Positions 1-10,514 of a DNA stretch of 64,000 nucleotides are shown in pieces. How positions within the stretch are numbered: the stretch's first letter is position 1; every line of letters starts with the position of its first letter. The notes under the pieces were generated by a model. That model searched no databases. It was not told the origin of the DNA and saw nothing but the letters and a program-made list of their open reading frames with translations. The DNA is from Palaemon carinicauda (Eukaryota > Arthropoda > Malacostraca > Decapoda > Palaemonidae): assembly GCF_036898095.1 (NCBI RefSeq), contig NC_090745.1:87126748-87190747 (forward strand), read 5' to 3'. The position numbers and the translations under genes are program-made.

Positions 1-19
1 ATTTCGTCTCTCCTCAACG

Positions 20-620
20 GGTGAGTATTGCTTAACCTCGCTTCCTTCCTCGGAAGGAAGAGGGTATTGCTGGACAGGAAGCAACTTGGCAGGTTCTATT
101 CTGGAAGAAGTAGACATTCTGGGTTCAAGAGTAGGCTCCGGTCTCTCCTTGCAAAGAGAGGTATGATGTGTCCTAAGGGCATGAAGATGGGGGGTGAGAG
201 CTGTAAAGATTCGTTTAACACACCCCGTGGTCTAATTCCAAAGAATTACGCTTCGAAGAGTGAGCGTGGAACTGAAGACTCACTGACATGTTTTAATAAA
301 CCTTTCAGGAAGAGACCATTCAGGGGGATCATCTTCCCTCCCTTAGGCAGGGAAGGACAAACACAGCCTGTTGGCGATGTGGACTGATCGTCCCGCAAAG
401 GAAACAATGATAGCACAACAGAAACACTTTTCTGTAGTGCACCCCAAACCAACACTTCCAGAAGCCGGTACTTCCTTTTAGACTTCATTCTCATACCATA
501 CCACTCCCACTGGGAGGATAGCCACTACCAACACTCAGGACAAAGAGAAGCCTCCAAGCAGGAGTGTCCTCTGCATGAAGAGGAAAGATAGTGAGGGTCC
601 ATATCAAATTTCAGTAGCGG
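20..620 (-). pseudogene. Decayed 5' gag fragment of an A/D-type DIRS element
   Basis: Read on the minus strand, about 620-530 gives the Asp-Pro-His, Cys-Arg-Gly-His and Cys-Pro-Glu-Cys pattern found at the start of the gag-like ORF of DIRS copies A1 (10212 downwards) and D (55851 upwards). It is followed by a Lys/Arg-rich stretch. The frame is broken by stops and no start codon survives. No terminal repeat is visible, so this is a truncated remnant. It lies just downstream (in minus-strand sense) of the host exon and was probably inserted in the following intron. The match is by eye. Confidence 0.5.
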
Positions 621-937
621 CCCAACCTTGCCTGGCCAAACCCACATTGCTCCCCGTCAAGTTCTAAATCTTAGCCAAAGCCAGAATACATGGAAGGAGA
701 TGTTTGTCTTCAACCACAGCTGAAATCAAAGTAGAGAATGTATGAGTGAGTGGGGGGAATAGCAGTGCTTCACCCTGCTACCACTAGTAACAACTGGTAT
801 GGTTGTTGACACCTCATTAAAAGTTATATGGCCGTATGCCAGCCAGTGCTGATTTCTTCTCCAATGTAAAGAACAAGGGTTTGGATTTGAGTAGGAACAA
901 CTTAATATTTTCTAGTACATTAGAAAATATACACTAC
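621..937. other. Non-coding, probable host intron
   Basis: No supported gene. Read on the minus strand this is the start of the intron after the host exon; the donor GT is at 936-937. I see no repeat signature or exon-like ORF. Confidence 0.5.
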
Positions 938-1072
938 CTTCCCATTGCATGGATTAGTTACAGCAAATGTCTTTCCACTTAAGGCAGATACCCACTTGCC
1001 ACCAATATAACCTTCTTGGTGTAACAATGAGGCATAACGAAATCCATGTCCTCTATGGAAGTCATATCTTAG
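938..1072 (-). CDS. Internal exon of a succinate-semialdehyde dehydrogenase-like gene (ALDH5A1 family)
   Basis: A 135-nt, phase-0 open exon on the minus strand. It is preceded by a pyrimidine-rich tract and AG acceptor (1073-1087, reading TTTTTTCTTTGCAG) and followed by a donor AAG/GTAGTG at 938-933. The 45 residues contain ASLLHQEGYIGGKWVSA and SGKTFAVTNPCNGK. This is the N-terminal pattern of NAD(P)-dependent succinate-semialdehyde dehydrogenases (short lead, (I/V)xGxW, GxxFxVxNPxxG), which act in mitochondrial GABA breakdown. If the frame ran past the donor it would stop within six codons, which supports splicing there. The catalytic Cys and Glu would be in later exons below position 1. 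No other exon is recognised here, so the upstream intron probably contains much of this window. Another ALDH family is possible, but SSADH fits best. Confidence 0.75.
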
Positions 1073-1149
1073 CTGCAAAGAAAAAAATCAAAATTAACGA
1101 TGCACATCTAATACAGTACAGTAAAAGCTTGCAATACTAGTTAATTTTT

Positions 1150-2152
1150 TTTTACCGAGACAGATTTGCACAGACTCACAAGGGTGCCCTTTTGGATTGG
1201 AAAAGTTTCCTAATAGCTAATTGGTCGGAAGTATTTTTGTCCGAATACCATCATTGTTTTCAAATAATTACTAAGTAATGTGAATCGAAACTTATTTACT
1301 AACCTAAATTTCTCCCTCAGATATGTTTTGTAAATAAATAATGTTAACAAATAAATATACATAAATAAATATACAGTATTATAAATTATCATGATGGTAA
1401 GTCTAGATTTATTAACAACATCCACCAAAGTCAAAGACAGGAGTTTGCTTTCGGATGTAAGCTGCATAATTTTTTAACTTTTCACATATTCTAACACAAA
1501 TTGGGATAAACTACACTAAGTATAAGAAAGAATTTTATAAACTTTCTTTGAATGCCAAAATCCACTGAAAACGTGTTATTGATAAAACTCGCTGTTGGTG
1601 AAACTTGGTAAAAGGAGCATTCTATTGTCAAACACCAAAGCGGGGATATGAGGGAGAAAGATGGGTAGTGTGATTGTAACTCGGTGGTGAAATTATGAAT
1701 TTGTTTAATTTTGTGATTTGTACGCAATTTATGGAACACTCCGGTATCCTCAAACCAAAATTATTGCTATTAGAAAATCTAAACCTTTACAAAAAAATAG
1801 CCAACCTTTTCTATATGGACTTACATCATAGGCCTATGATGTAAGTCCATATAGAGAAGGATACAAGGGAGATGTCAGCTGAGATATTGGAACACATATG
1901 CATGTGTGTGCGTATATCACTGATTAATTTAGCATGTGTAAAGTTGCATATTTTACACAATACTGTACACAAGAATCCAAACCTTTACGAAAAAATACCA
2001 AACCCTTTCTATACGGACTTACATCATAGGCCTATGTTGTAAGTCCATATGGAAAGGGTTTGCTATTTTTTTTTCTTAAAGGTTTAGATTCTATTAATTG
2101 CAATATTTTTGGTTTAAGGATACTGTAGTGTTGCATAAATTGCATAAAAATT
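1150..2152. repeat. Left arm and centre of a long foldback palindrome
   Basis: 1150-1740 is an inverted copy of 10515-11085. Examples are the ATTGGTCGGAAGTATTTTTG region at 1218-1240 and its inverted match near 11000, and the TAGAATGCTCCTTTTACC box near 1612 and 10605. The symmetry continues through 1740-2152: GGTATCC at 1742 pairs with GGATAC at 2117, and a GCAATTTATG-type box occurs on both sides. The centre holds a perfect 42-bp palindrome (about 1813-1854, core CATAGGCCTATG) and a second near-perfect one at about 2009-2053. There is no coding capacity. It resembles a foldback or MITE-type element. The right arm was split by DIRS A1. No target duplication was found. Confidence 0.8.
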
Positions 2153-2345
2153 ACAAATTCAGAGATAATTTGTATTTTTCCTAACCATAAAAACCTTAGC
2201 TATTTACATAGGGTTTACTTTCGGCGTAGCTGAAATGAAAAGCCATTAGATTTTAACGAGGGTTAAACTACCCCCGCGCTAGTTAGCACGGGGGTAGGGG
2301 AGGGGTAGCTAGCTACCCTTCCCCCCCCCCCTACACACACCTGTG
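2153..2345 (-). repeat. A1 3' inverted terminal repeat
   Basis: Reverse-complement match to 10335-10514. It includes GTAGCTGAAATG, a GC-rich hairpin (CCCCGCGCTAGTTAGCACGG) and the self-complementary GGGGTAGCTAGCTACCC. The outermost bases differ between the two ends, as expected for DIRS. Confidence 0.88.
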
Positions 2346-2404
2346 AGCTGCCTCACTTCACTTAGAGGTAGGACTTGTCTTGGGGGACAGGGCTGGCGGG
2401 CAAA

Positions 2405-2520
2405 TATGTGTAATTAGCTAAGGTTTGTATGGTTAGGAAAAATACAAATTACAGTATCTCCGAATTTGTCATTTGTTCCGTAACCGAAATACAAACCACA
2501 CAATTTACATAGGGTGACTT
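2405..2520 (-). repeat. A1 internal complementary region (ICR)
   Basis: The left half is complementary to the A1 3' terminus and the right half (TTGTTCCGTAACCGAAATAC) to the 5' terminus, fused at GTCAT. DIRS elements are thought to use the ICR to align both ends of the cDNA and close a circle. Confidence 0.85.
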
Positions 2521-2988
2521 ACCCTAAGGCAGGGTGGAAAGTCCCCAGCCTTACTGGCTTTGGCTTACCCGGGGACTCAGAATCCGAGTGACCAGCACTC
2601 GAGAAAAAGAGTCCCTGCACCTCGCAAGTTTCTTGCTACGCAAAAAACATGCGGCCTACATAAGTTGTGTGTGGAGAAATGAAGTGTGACTCGTCCTAGG
2701 AAGTTGACCTGAAGTCCTTTATATGGAATTCTAGGCTAGGACGTCCCCATACCACCTCGTCAAGGTATGGGGGACGCGACAGTATCATTCTTAATACTAG
2801 GAACAAAAGGAAGCATGGTTTACCTGCAGAGGTTTGAGGTCAGCTATGCAGAGACCCAGGATGCTGCATTCCCCAAGAGAGGAGAGGATGAAGAAAGAAG
2901 GGCCAGACGTACTCTTTCATTCACGCAGACTAAAACCATGTAACAGTGCCCTCAACCTTCTGCTACTTGTCCATTAAGGAGCCTGAGG

Positions 2989-4060
2989 TTAGACCAGCTG
3001 TTGTGCAGCCACCACAGGGCCGATAGAAAAAGTATCGAGGCTCCTGTGGGTCACGTCCTGCAGGTAGTGGGCTGTGAAGGTCGTTTGACGCTTCCAGACC
3101 CCAGCTTGTAGCACCTGCGTCACAGAGAAGTTTCTCTTGAAGGCCAGGGACGTGGCGATGCCCCTGACATCATGTGCCCTAGGGCGACGTGACGGAGGAG
3201 GGTCTGGATTCAAGGCATGATGAATGGTCCGTCGAATCCAGGCTGAGATGGTATTCTTGGTGACCCTCCTCTTCATCCTTTCCATGCTCACAAACAGAGC
3301 TTGCATGCGGGGACGGACTGCAGCTGTTCTCTTCAGATAACGTCTCAGACTTCTTACTGGGCAAAGTAGCAGATGATTTGGGTCATCTGTTACGTAACGG
3401 AAACTCATAACCCTGAAGGAGTCAAACCGTGGGTCCGGCACTCCAGGGTTCTGAGTCTTAGCAACAAACTCAGGGACGAACCTGAACGTTACCTCCCCCC
3501 ATCCCCTCTAATGGGCGATGTCGTATGAGAGACCATGAAGTTCACTGACCCGCTTGGCCGAAGCCAGATCGAGCAGGAATACCGTCTTCCAAGTCAGGTG
3601 TTGGTCAGAGGCCTGGCGTAATGGTTCGAAATGGGGTCTCTTCAGAGCCCTGAGGACCCCAACCACGTTCCATGGAGGAGGTCTCACTTCCGACTGAGGG
3701 CAGGTAAGCTCGAAGCTACGTATGAGTAAGGAACGTTCCAGCGAGGAAGAAATGTCAATTCCTTTCAGCCTGAAGGCTAGGCTTAAGGCTGAGCGATAGC
3801 CTTTCACTGCCGAGACCGAAAGGCGCATTTCCTCCCGCAAATACGCGAAAAACTCCGCTATTGCTGGAATAGTGGCATCGAGGGAAGAAATACCCCTCCC
3901 ACGACACCAACCACAGAAGACTCTCCACTTCGCCTGGTAGACCATGGCGGATGACTTTCGCAGGTGTTGAGACATCCGCTCCGCAACTTGTTGCGAAAAG
4001 CCTCTCTCAGTGAGGAGACGCTGGATAGTCTCCAGGAGTGAAGCCGAAGCGATGCTACGG
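2989..4060 (-). pseudogene. A1 tyrosine recombinase (one stop codon)
   Basis: The recombinase cuts and rejoins the circular DIRS intermediate during integration. The N-terminal core-binding part (LLETIQRLLTERGF, then VYQAKWRVF) starts near 4040. The catalytic pieces are Arg in SAKRVSEL, HxxR in HDVRGIATS and the Tyr in FTAHYLQDV. One in-frame TAG at 3508-3510 splits the domain; the frame on both sides is the same (3441 and 6144 are in register), so this is a single nonsense change. It appears joined to RT only because of the 2-nt deletion near 4398. Confidence 0.85.
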
Positions 4061-4382
4061 CTTTGCGGAAGATGTTGCAATGTGGTTGTCTGAGTAGCTC
4101 GTGTCGTGGGGGAAGCTCTCTCGGGAGTTCCGTCAGGAGCTGCAGAAGGTCCAGGAACCATTCTGCATGATGCCATAGCGGAGCTATTAAGGTCATCGAC
4201 AGGTTGACCGATAGTCTGGTCTTGTTGAGCACCCTTCTCATCAGACAAAACGGTGGGAAGGCGTACACGTCGATGTTGTCCCACCGTTGTTGGAAGGCAT
4301 CTTGCCAGAGTGCCTTGGGGTCCGGGACTGGGGAGCAGTACAGAGGCAGCTTGAAATTCAAGGCTGTCGCAAACAGATCCAC
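3858..4382 (-). pseudogene. A1 domain downstream of RNase H (DLFAT...FPPF; Dam-like MTase position)
   Basis: This 174-codon frame starts at DLFATALNFKLPLYC, then PDPKALWQDAF, YAFPPF, and LIAPLWHHAEWFLDLL. The same block follows RNase H in copies B and C. In DIRS1-group elements this is the place where a DNA adenine methyltransferase-like domain has been described. FPPF could be a variant of the (D/N)PP(Y/F) motif, but no clear SAM-binding motif is visible, so the enzymatic assignment is inference. It is out of frame with A1 RT because of the upstream deletion. Confidence 0.6.
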
Positions 4383-4396
4383 TGTCGGGGAACCCC

Positions 4397-5900
4397 ATAG
4401 TCAGGACTTTGTTGGCTACTTCAGAATCCAAAGACCACTCGGTACTCCCTATCTGCGAAGCTCTGCTCAGACTGTCGGCGAGCACATTCCCTTTGCCAGG
4501 AATGAAGCGAGCTGATAGACGTATCGAGTGGACTTCGGTCCATCTCAGTATCTCTACTGCAAGATGGGATAGCTGTCGTGATAAGGTACCTCCCTGCTTG
4601 TTGATATAAGCCACTACTGTGGTGTTGTCGCTCATCACCACCACGGAGTGGCCCGCCAGGGTCTGTTGGAACTGTTGGAGGGCCAGAAATACGGCCTTCA
4701 TCTCTAGCAGGTTGATGTGGAGGTACTTTTCTGATTCTGACCATAGGCCTGAGGCCCTCTGGTTCAGAGAGTGGGGCCCCCACCCTTCTTTTGATGCGTC
4801 CGAAAACAGCATCAAATCCGGGGGAAGGACGAGAAAATCAACTCCCTTTCGAAGATTGTCGTCGGTCAGCCACCACCGCAGGTCCGTCCGTTCCGCAGGT
4901 CCTATCGAGACCAGAGAGTCCGGGGAATCGATGCCTTGATCCCACCGGGACTTGAGCCGCCACTGCAGAGATCTCATCCTGAGGCGGCCGTTGGGAACTA
5001 GACGGGCCAAGGAGGCTAGGTGACCTAAGAGACGTAACCAAGATTGGGCTGGAAGGTCTTCTCGACTGAGGAAAGGCTCTGCAACCCTCCTCAGCCTTGC
5101 TATCCTGTCGTCTGATGGAAAGGCTTTATGGAGATTGGTGTCTAATATCATGTCTAGATATATCAGTCGTTGTGTTGGGAGCAGAGAGGACTTCTTGAGA
5201 TTTACCATGATCCCTAGATCTAGGCAAATTCCCAGAAGCCTGTCTCGGTGTTGAAGAAGGATCGACTCCGAGTCTGCCAGGATCAGCCAGTCGTCCAGAT
5301 AATGGAGGAGACGAATGCCGTTCCTGTGCGCCCACGAAGATATCAGTGTGAACACTCTGGTGAACACCTGAGGTGCTGTGGAGAGACTGAAACACAGCAC
5401 CTTGAACTGGTAGATCTTGTTGTCTAGGCTGAATCTTAGGTACTTCCAGGAAGACGGATGGATTGGGATCTGGAAGTACGCGTCCTTCAGATCCAGTGTG
5501 CATATGAAGTCTTGCGGTCTCACTGCAAGTCTGACCGTGTCTGCTGTCTCCATGCTGAACGAAGTTTGCTTGACAAACTTGTTCAGGGCTGAGAGGTCGA
5601 TGACGGGTCTCCAGCCTCCAGACGCCTTCTTTACAAGAAAGAGTCGACTGAAGAAGCCTGAGGATCCGTCGACGACCTCCTGGAGAGCATCCTTCTTCAG
5701 CATGGTCTCGACTTCTGCCCGAAGGGCTAGCCCCTTTGCAGATCCCATGGCATAGGAGCTCAACGACACTGGATTCGCTGTCAGGGGAGGTTGAGATGTT
5801 ATGAACGGGACGCGATATCCTTGTCCGATCACAATGACTGTCCAGGAATCGGCCCCGTGTTGCAGCCACCTGTGCACGCAACTTTGCAGGTATCCCCCTA
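4397..5900 (-). pseudogene. A1 reverse transcriptase and RNase H (frameshifted at the 3' end)
   Basis: The RT copies DIRS RNA into DNA. Motifs in order are FFSRLFLVKKASGGWRPVID, DLKDAYFQIPIH, LCFSLSTAPQVF and the catalytic YLDDW. RNase H follows with LFSDASKEGWG, INLLEMKAV, SDNTTVVAYINKQGG and NVLADSLSR, giving the expected D-E-D-D set. The frame is open from 6144, but near 4398 two bases are missing compared with the equivalent TLWG/TIDLFAT segment in B and C, so reading passes into the recombinase frame. All catalytic residues seen are intact, so this copy was disabled recently. Confidence 0.88.
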
Positions 5901-7984
5901 CAGGTGGACACGCAGGGGGATTGCCAATCCTAGCGTTTGCGGCCTCGCCCGCTCCTTCTAGGATTCCTGCCTCCCCTGGAGGACTTTCCGCCCTTCTTGT
6001 CTTTGACAGGAAAGGGCTGCTGTTTAGACACCTTGGTCTTAGCTGCCGGAGCCTGCTTCGGTCTCCTGCGAGGCTGTTGTTGTTGTTGAGGAGCTGGAGG
6101 TTTGTAGAGCCGAGATGTAAGGGCCTTCTGGAGGAGCGAATCATGACTCGTCTTCCTCCACCTCTCAGCTGTCCGTTCTATATCCTTGGGCTCAAACAGG
6201 TTTCCTCCAAGGATAGAGGAATGTCTGAGCTTGCTGACATCCATAGCGGGGACCTTCGGGTGGAACCTCTCAGTCACCGCATCACGTCGCTTTAGAATCG
6301 AGTTAGCCCATAGGTTAGTGACCTAGTGAGCCAAAAACTCAATGGAGCGCGTGCCCGAGAGGAGGAAGGTCTCCAGGGCCTTCCTATTGCTCTCCTTGGA
6401 CAAGTCCTCAGAGCGCAATAGGATGCCCAGAGACCCTAGCCAGACATCCAGCCACGAAGTGGCCTGCATGGCACACTTAGCGACTTTCTCTTGGCTTAGG
6501 ATCTCCGACGCTGAGAATGTCACCTGCCGGGCATTGAGTTTCTCTAGAGAGAGACCCCTGGTGAGCTCTTCCACAGAGTGGTGGAGGGAAAGAGCTAAAC
6601 AAGGCTCCTCCATGATCTCGAAGTACCTCCTCGCATTCAGCAGAGGAGGTGGGAGGAGCTTGTTCCCGGCAGAAGAACGGCTGGAGGAGGCGAGCTCGGA
6701 AAGCTGGCCCTCGACCTTGTCCCTGGCACTCTTCACCCCCTGGGACCATGGCAGGGCTGCACTGGCCTTGGGGGGCTTCTGAATACCATAAACTTGGTCC
6801 AGGACCGTATCCTTTCCTTCGAGGGGGGCGGTCTCGGGGTCCTTAAAACTATTGAGTTGCCTCATTAGATTAAGGACCTGCCAGAAGGCATGCTCTGACT
6901 CCCGCTGCTCTCCTCCTTGTGGACTAGCAGCTAAGTCTCCTGTCCCCATTGGCTCTTCTTGGGGGGACACGCGGACATTCTCCCGGGGAATGGTTGGCTC
7001 TGGACGAAACCTCGAAGATGACTTGGGTATCGTCTTTGAGTCCTTGGGCTCCCTCCTGGGAGGGATACAGGACTCTAGCAAAGAGGTCTGCAAGGTCCCT
7101 CCTACGCGAGACGTTTCTCTTCCTTAAGGTGGGGTTCCTCCCATTGGTGCCGTGGGAGAGTGCCTCACCTCGCTGGATTCTCCTGAGGACGGGAAAGGTT
7201 CGTCCGCAGGAGAAGGAGAAAACGCCTGCAAAGGGGAAGGGGCCTTCCCGACGGACCTCTTGGGAGCCAGCTTAACCCTGGGAGAAGTTACCGCGAAATC
7301 CAGTCCTCTCCTTCTCTTCAGCGGGGGCAAGGGAGCCTTTGGTTTTAGTCCCAGATCAGCGAGGGCTGGCTTCATAGCCTGCACGACCGCTTTCATCAGG
7401 GAACCAAACCAATGCTGGCGGCTGACTGACGCAGTGTCAGCGATTCCCGCTGGAGGGAAGGGGATCGGCTGATCCTTAGGAGTGGATACTACTGGGCCTG
7501 CCTGAAATGAAGAAAGGGAAGAAGAATGTTGCCTGGACCTCTCCGATGAATCTTCCTGCTCCTGGACGCGTGCTCGGCGCTTACGAGATGGCGATCGCGA
7601 GGACGATCTGGAAGCATGCGGCCCCAGCAACTCGCAAGGTTGGGCGCGCTGCGAAACCTGGCGGGAATCGCGTTGGGGGTCGCTCTGGCGCTCGAGCGAT
7701 GGCAAAACCGCTGGGTCGTGCGCGGGCGACCGTTGGCGCGGAGATGAGGGCGCGGGCGAGTTGGCGCGTGCGCTCTTGGGTGCGCGGGCGTGTTGGCGCG
7801 TGAGCTCTTGGGTGCGCGGGCGAGTTGGCGCGTGAGCTCTTGGGTGCGCGGGCGAGTGGGCGCGTGGACGCGCTGGCGAGGGGGCGCGCAGGCAAAGGTG
7901 TGCGTGGATACACAGGTGAGGGTGTGCGCGAGTGCCCGGGCGATCGCTGGTGATCATGAGAGCGATGGCGCGTAGGCGATCGGT

Positions 7985-8115
7985 GGAGCATAGGAGAGTG
8001 TAAGCGCGTTGGCAAGCGATGGCGCGTTGGCGAGCAATGGCGTGTTGGCGAGCGATGGCGAGTTGGCGAGCAATGGCGCGTTGGCGAGCGATGGCGCGTT
8101 GGCGAGCGATGGCGC
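7985..8115 (-). repeat. 18-bp minisatellite coding SPTRHR repeats in A1 gag
   Basis: About seven head-to-tail units of GCGATGGCGCGTTGGCGA and close variants. The unit is a multiple of three and on the minus strand encodes Ser-Pro-Thr-Arg-His-Arg. Confidence 0.85.
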
Positions 8116-8689
8116 GTGGGGTGAGTAGGCGACCGACTGAGCACAGGCGAGTTAGCGCGTGGGCGAGTTGGTGACCTGTGGCAATCAGACGCGTGGGCGC
8201 GTTGGCGAGCGTTCCCGCACAGGAGAAGGATCGCGCGGGTGCGTAGGAGAACGCTGGCGCGTAGGATGGCGCACAGTAGCGCGAAGAGAAGTTGCTAATT
8301 GGGGCGCAGGGCCAGGGGGCGCTGATGTGCTCGAGGGCGAACGCTCGTGGGCGGGCTCAGGAGTCGACTCGTGGGTGGGCTCAGGAGTCGACTCGTGGGG
8401 ACGCGGGCGCGCATGCACTTTAGAAGTGCACACAGGAGAAAACGCACGGTGATGCGCAGGCGGCGGTCGACGCGCAGGGGAACGCTGGCAAGGCAAAGGA
8501 TCAATGTCCTTGCCTGCGTCCAGATCCGAAGGTCGTGGGCGCGTGGGCGAACGTTGACGCGCATGGCGCGCATCAGGAACTGGGCGCGCAGTAGTGCGCT
8601 GACGAGCAGGAGGTTGACGGCGCTCAGGAGACTGTTGATGCGCAGTGCGCGCAGCAGGGACAGAAGAGTGCTTACGCGCTGGCGAGCAG

Positions 8690-9085
8690 GTGAACGCTGG
8701 CGAGCAGGAGAGCGCTGGAGATCAGGAGAGCGCTGACAAGCAGGAGAGCGCTGGCGATCAGGAGCGTGCTGGCGATCAGGAGAGCGCTGGCGATCAGGAG
8801 AGCGCTGGCGATCAGGAGAGCGCTGGCGATCAGGAGAGCGCTGGCGAGAAGAGTCTGTTGACTCATCCGCAGGAGAGCGCTGGCGAGAAGAGTCTGTTGA
8901 CTCATCCGCAGGAGAGTGCTGGCGAGCAGGTGAACGCTGGCGAGCAGGAGAGCGCTGGCGAGAAGAGTCAGGTGACTCTTCAGCAGGAGAGCGCTTGCGC
9001 GCAGGAGAGCACTGGCGAGCAGGAGAGCGCTGGCGAGCAGGTGAGCGCTGGCGAGCAGGTGAGCGCTGGCGAGCAGGAGGGCGCT
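8690..9085 (-). repeat. 18-bp minisatellite coding ARQRSP/DRQRSP repeats in A1 gag
   Basis: About 20 units of an 18-bp motif (GAGCAGGAGAGCGCTGGC and variants), with higher-order blocks that contain TGAGTCAACAGACTCTT. On the minus strand it encodes (A/D)RQRSP, resembling the RS domains of splicing factors. Confidence 0.85.
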
Positions 9086-10334
9086 GGCGATCAGAAGAGC
9101 GGTGGCACTTGCGCGCTACTGAAGGGCGCACAGGTGTAACCTGGCGCGGAGGGGACTTACCCACATTGTGGGATAAGCCCTTCTGCCCCGAAGCGACCGG
9201 TGCTTGAATTAACAAGGAGGATCTGGCAGGCGCAGGAGATCGCGAACGATCTGCGGAGAGGTCCAGTGATGTCACTGCCACGGTCTTCTCCCGACGAGAA
9301 GAATCCTTTGCAGGGGACAAAGAAGATGAAGACCCAAAGAGAAGGCGCCTCTTAACTCCCTTGTAAGGAGAAGGAAGGCCTCGGCGGTGAAGAGGAGGGC
9401 GAGCCTTACGGCGAAGACATCCTCGAGGCAGGGTATCACCGTCGTCGGTCCTCCGAAGAGGAGTCTCTGTTAGTGCACTCCCCCGAGGGGCAGGAACACC
9501 CGCAGGAGAGACCATTGGACCCAGCTTCCCCCTCGAAGGATGTTCGGAAGGAGGACCTGAGCCTTCCGCAACATCCGCAACAGCAGCAGCCGGGGTTTGA
9601 CCCAACCCGTCAGACGCCTCTGCCACAACAACGTCGACAATAGCCAGAGGGTCTACCTCTGGTATTACCGGCGACTGTTGGACAGCTGCCCCCAACTGGA
9701 TCAGATCAAACAGGGCTTCCTTGGAGGGCGAGCCCTTAAGCCCCAAGGAAGCCCAAAGCTTGAAAAGATCATTGTTAGACACAGTTTGGTCATAAAAATC
9801 AACATTGTTTTCCCCCGGAGGAGGAGGGGCAGCTGCCTCACTATGGGAGGCAACACCCTCTCCCGAACCCCGAGATTGGGAAACAAAAGAAGGACCTACG
9901 CTACCACTCGGCGGCCTCTCACGAGAGACCGAACGAGTGGGAGCTTCGGAGGAGGTTCGGTGAAGAAGAGTCCTTGGAGCCTTCCTTCCCCAAGGCAGTC
10001 CCTAAGGGAGAACGGTCTTGCTTAGAACTCTTCTTACGCCGCCGGGCAAACCTCTCCCACTGGGAGGTAGGCCACTCCCTACACTCCATACAAACATTAT
10101 CACTTTCACACCGTTGACCTTGACACTGCGGGCAAAGGGTGTGAGGGTCTGTATCGACCGCCGACATGAATGTTCCACAGGGACGGTCGGGGAGTCCAGG
10201 GCACTTCCACATAATGGGAAGAAAAGGTAGAGGCCAACTTCAAACACACAACTGTAAGAAAAAGAAACACAGATTAAGGCTGTCAAAAATGCGAGGACGA
10301 GACAGACACGTCTGTACATCGTCCAAGCCAAAAG

Positions 10335-10514
10335 TGAAGTGAGGCAGCTCACCGGTGTGTGGGGGGAGGGGTAGCTAGCAACCCCTCCCCTACCCCCGTG
10401 CTAACAAACGCGGGGGTAGTTTAACCCTCGTTAAAATCTAATGGCTCGTCATTTCAGCTACGCCGAAAGTAAACCCTAAGTAAATAGCGTGGTTTGTATT
10501 TCGGTTACGGAACA
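10335..10514 (-). repeat. A1 5' inverted terminal repeat
   Basis: Inverted match to 2153-2345. The outer end reads GGTTACGGAACAA and abuts the right foldback arm. It holds the same self-complementary GTAGCTAGC box. Confidence 0.88.

Larger units (their letters stand above)
5930..10212 (-). pseudogene. A1 gag-like ORF1 with Cys-rich N-terminus and RS/P hexapeptide repeats (frameshifted)
   Basis: The start is ATG at 10212 (MWKCPG). The first 60 codons carry DPHTLCPQCQGQRC and CMECREW, a likely zinc-binding gag motif shared with D, B, C and C2. The region from 9782 (MSNNDLFKLWASLG) leads into a long low-complexity Arg-Ser-Pro stretch built from ARQRSP, DRQRSP and SPTRHR repeats. A C-terminal part follows (7093-6323, with ESEHAFWQVL; 6277-5930, ending in a Gly/Arg/Lys-rich tail). 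At least three frame changes are needed to read it through. The role as capsid or nucleocapsid is inferred from position. Confidence 0.75.
2153..10514 (-). mobile_element. DIRS-like tyrosine-recombinase retrotransposon, copy A1 (full length, defective)
   Basis: An 8.4-kb minus-strand element. It has inverted terminal repeats (2153-2345 and 10335-10514), an internal complementary region (2405-2520), a gag-like region (10212-5930), RT/RNase H (6144-4398), an FPPF-containing domain (4382-3858) and a tyrosine recombinase (about 4060-2989). This order and the ICR are diagnostic of the DIRS1 group, which integrates through a circle using the recombinase instead of a DDE integrase and makes no target duplication. 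Gag has several frameshifts, RT has a 2-nt deletion and YR has one stop. It sits in the right arm of the foldback repeat near its centre. A2 is a second copy of the same family. Confidence 0.9.

Noticed and set aside
3858..4382. Reading the FPPF block as a proven methyltransferase
   Set aside because: No clear SAM-binding motif is visible; only position and one loosely similar motif support it.
5126..5911. 261-codon minus-strand ORF overlapping A1 RT
   Set aside because: Not listed as a gene; alternative-frame overlap. Kept only as part of the overprinting finding.
8347..9207. Long plus-strand frames rich in Ala/Gly/Glu repeats (ESAGDQ units)
   Set aside because: Antisense readings of the RS-coding 18-bp minisatellite of A1 gag.
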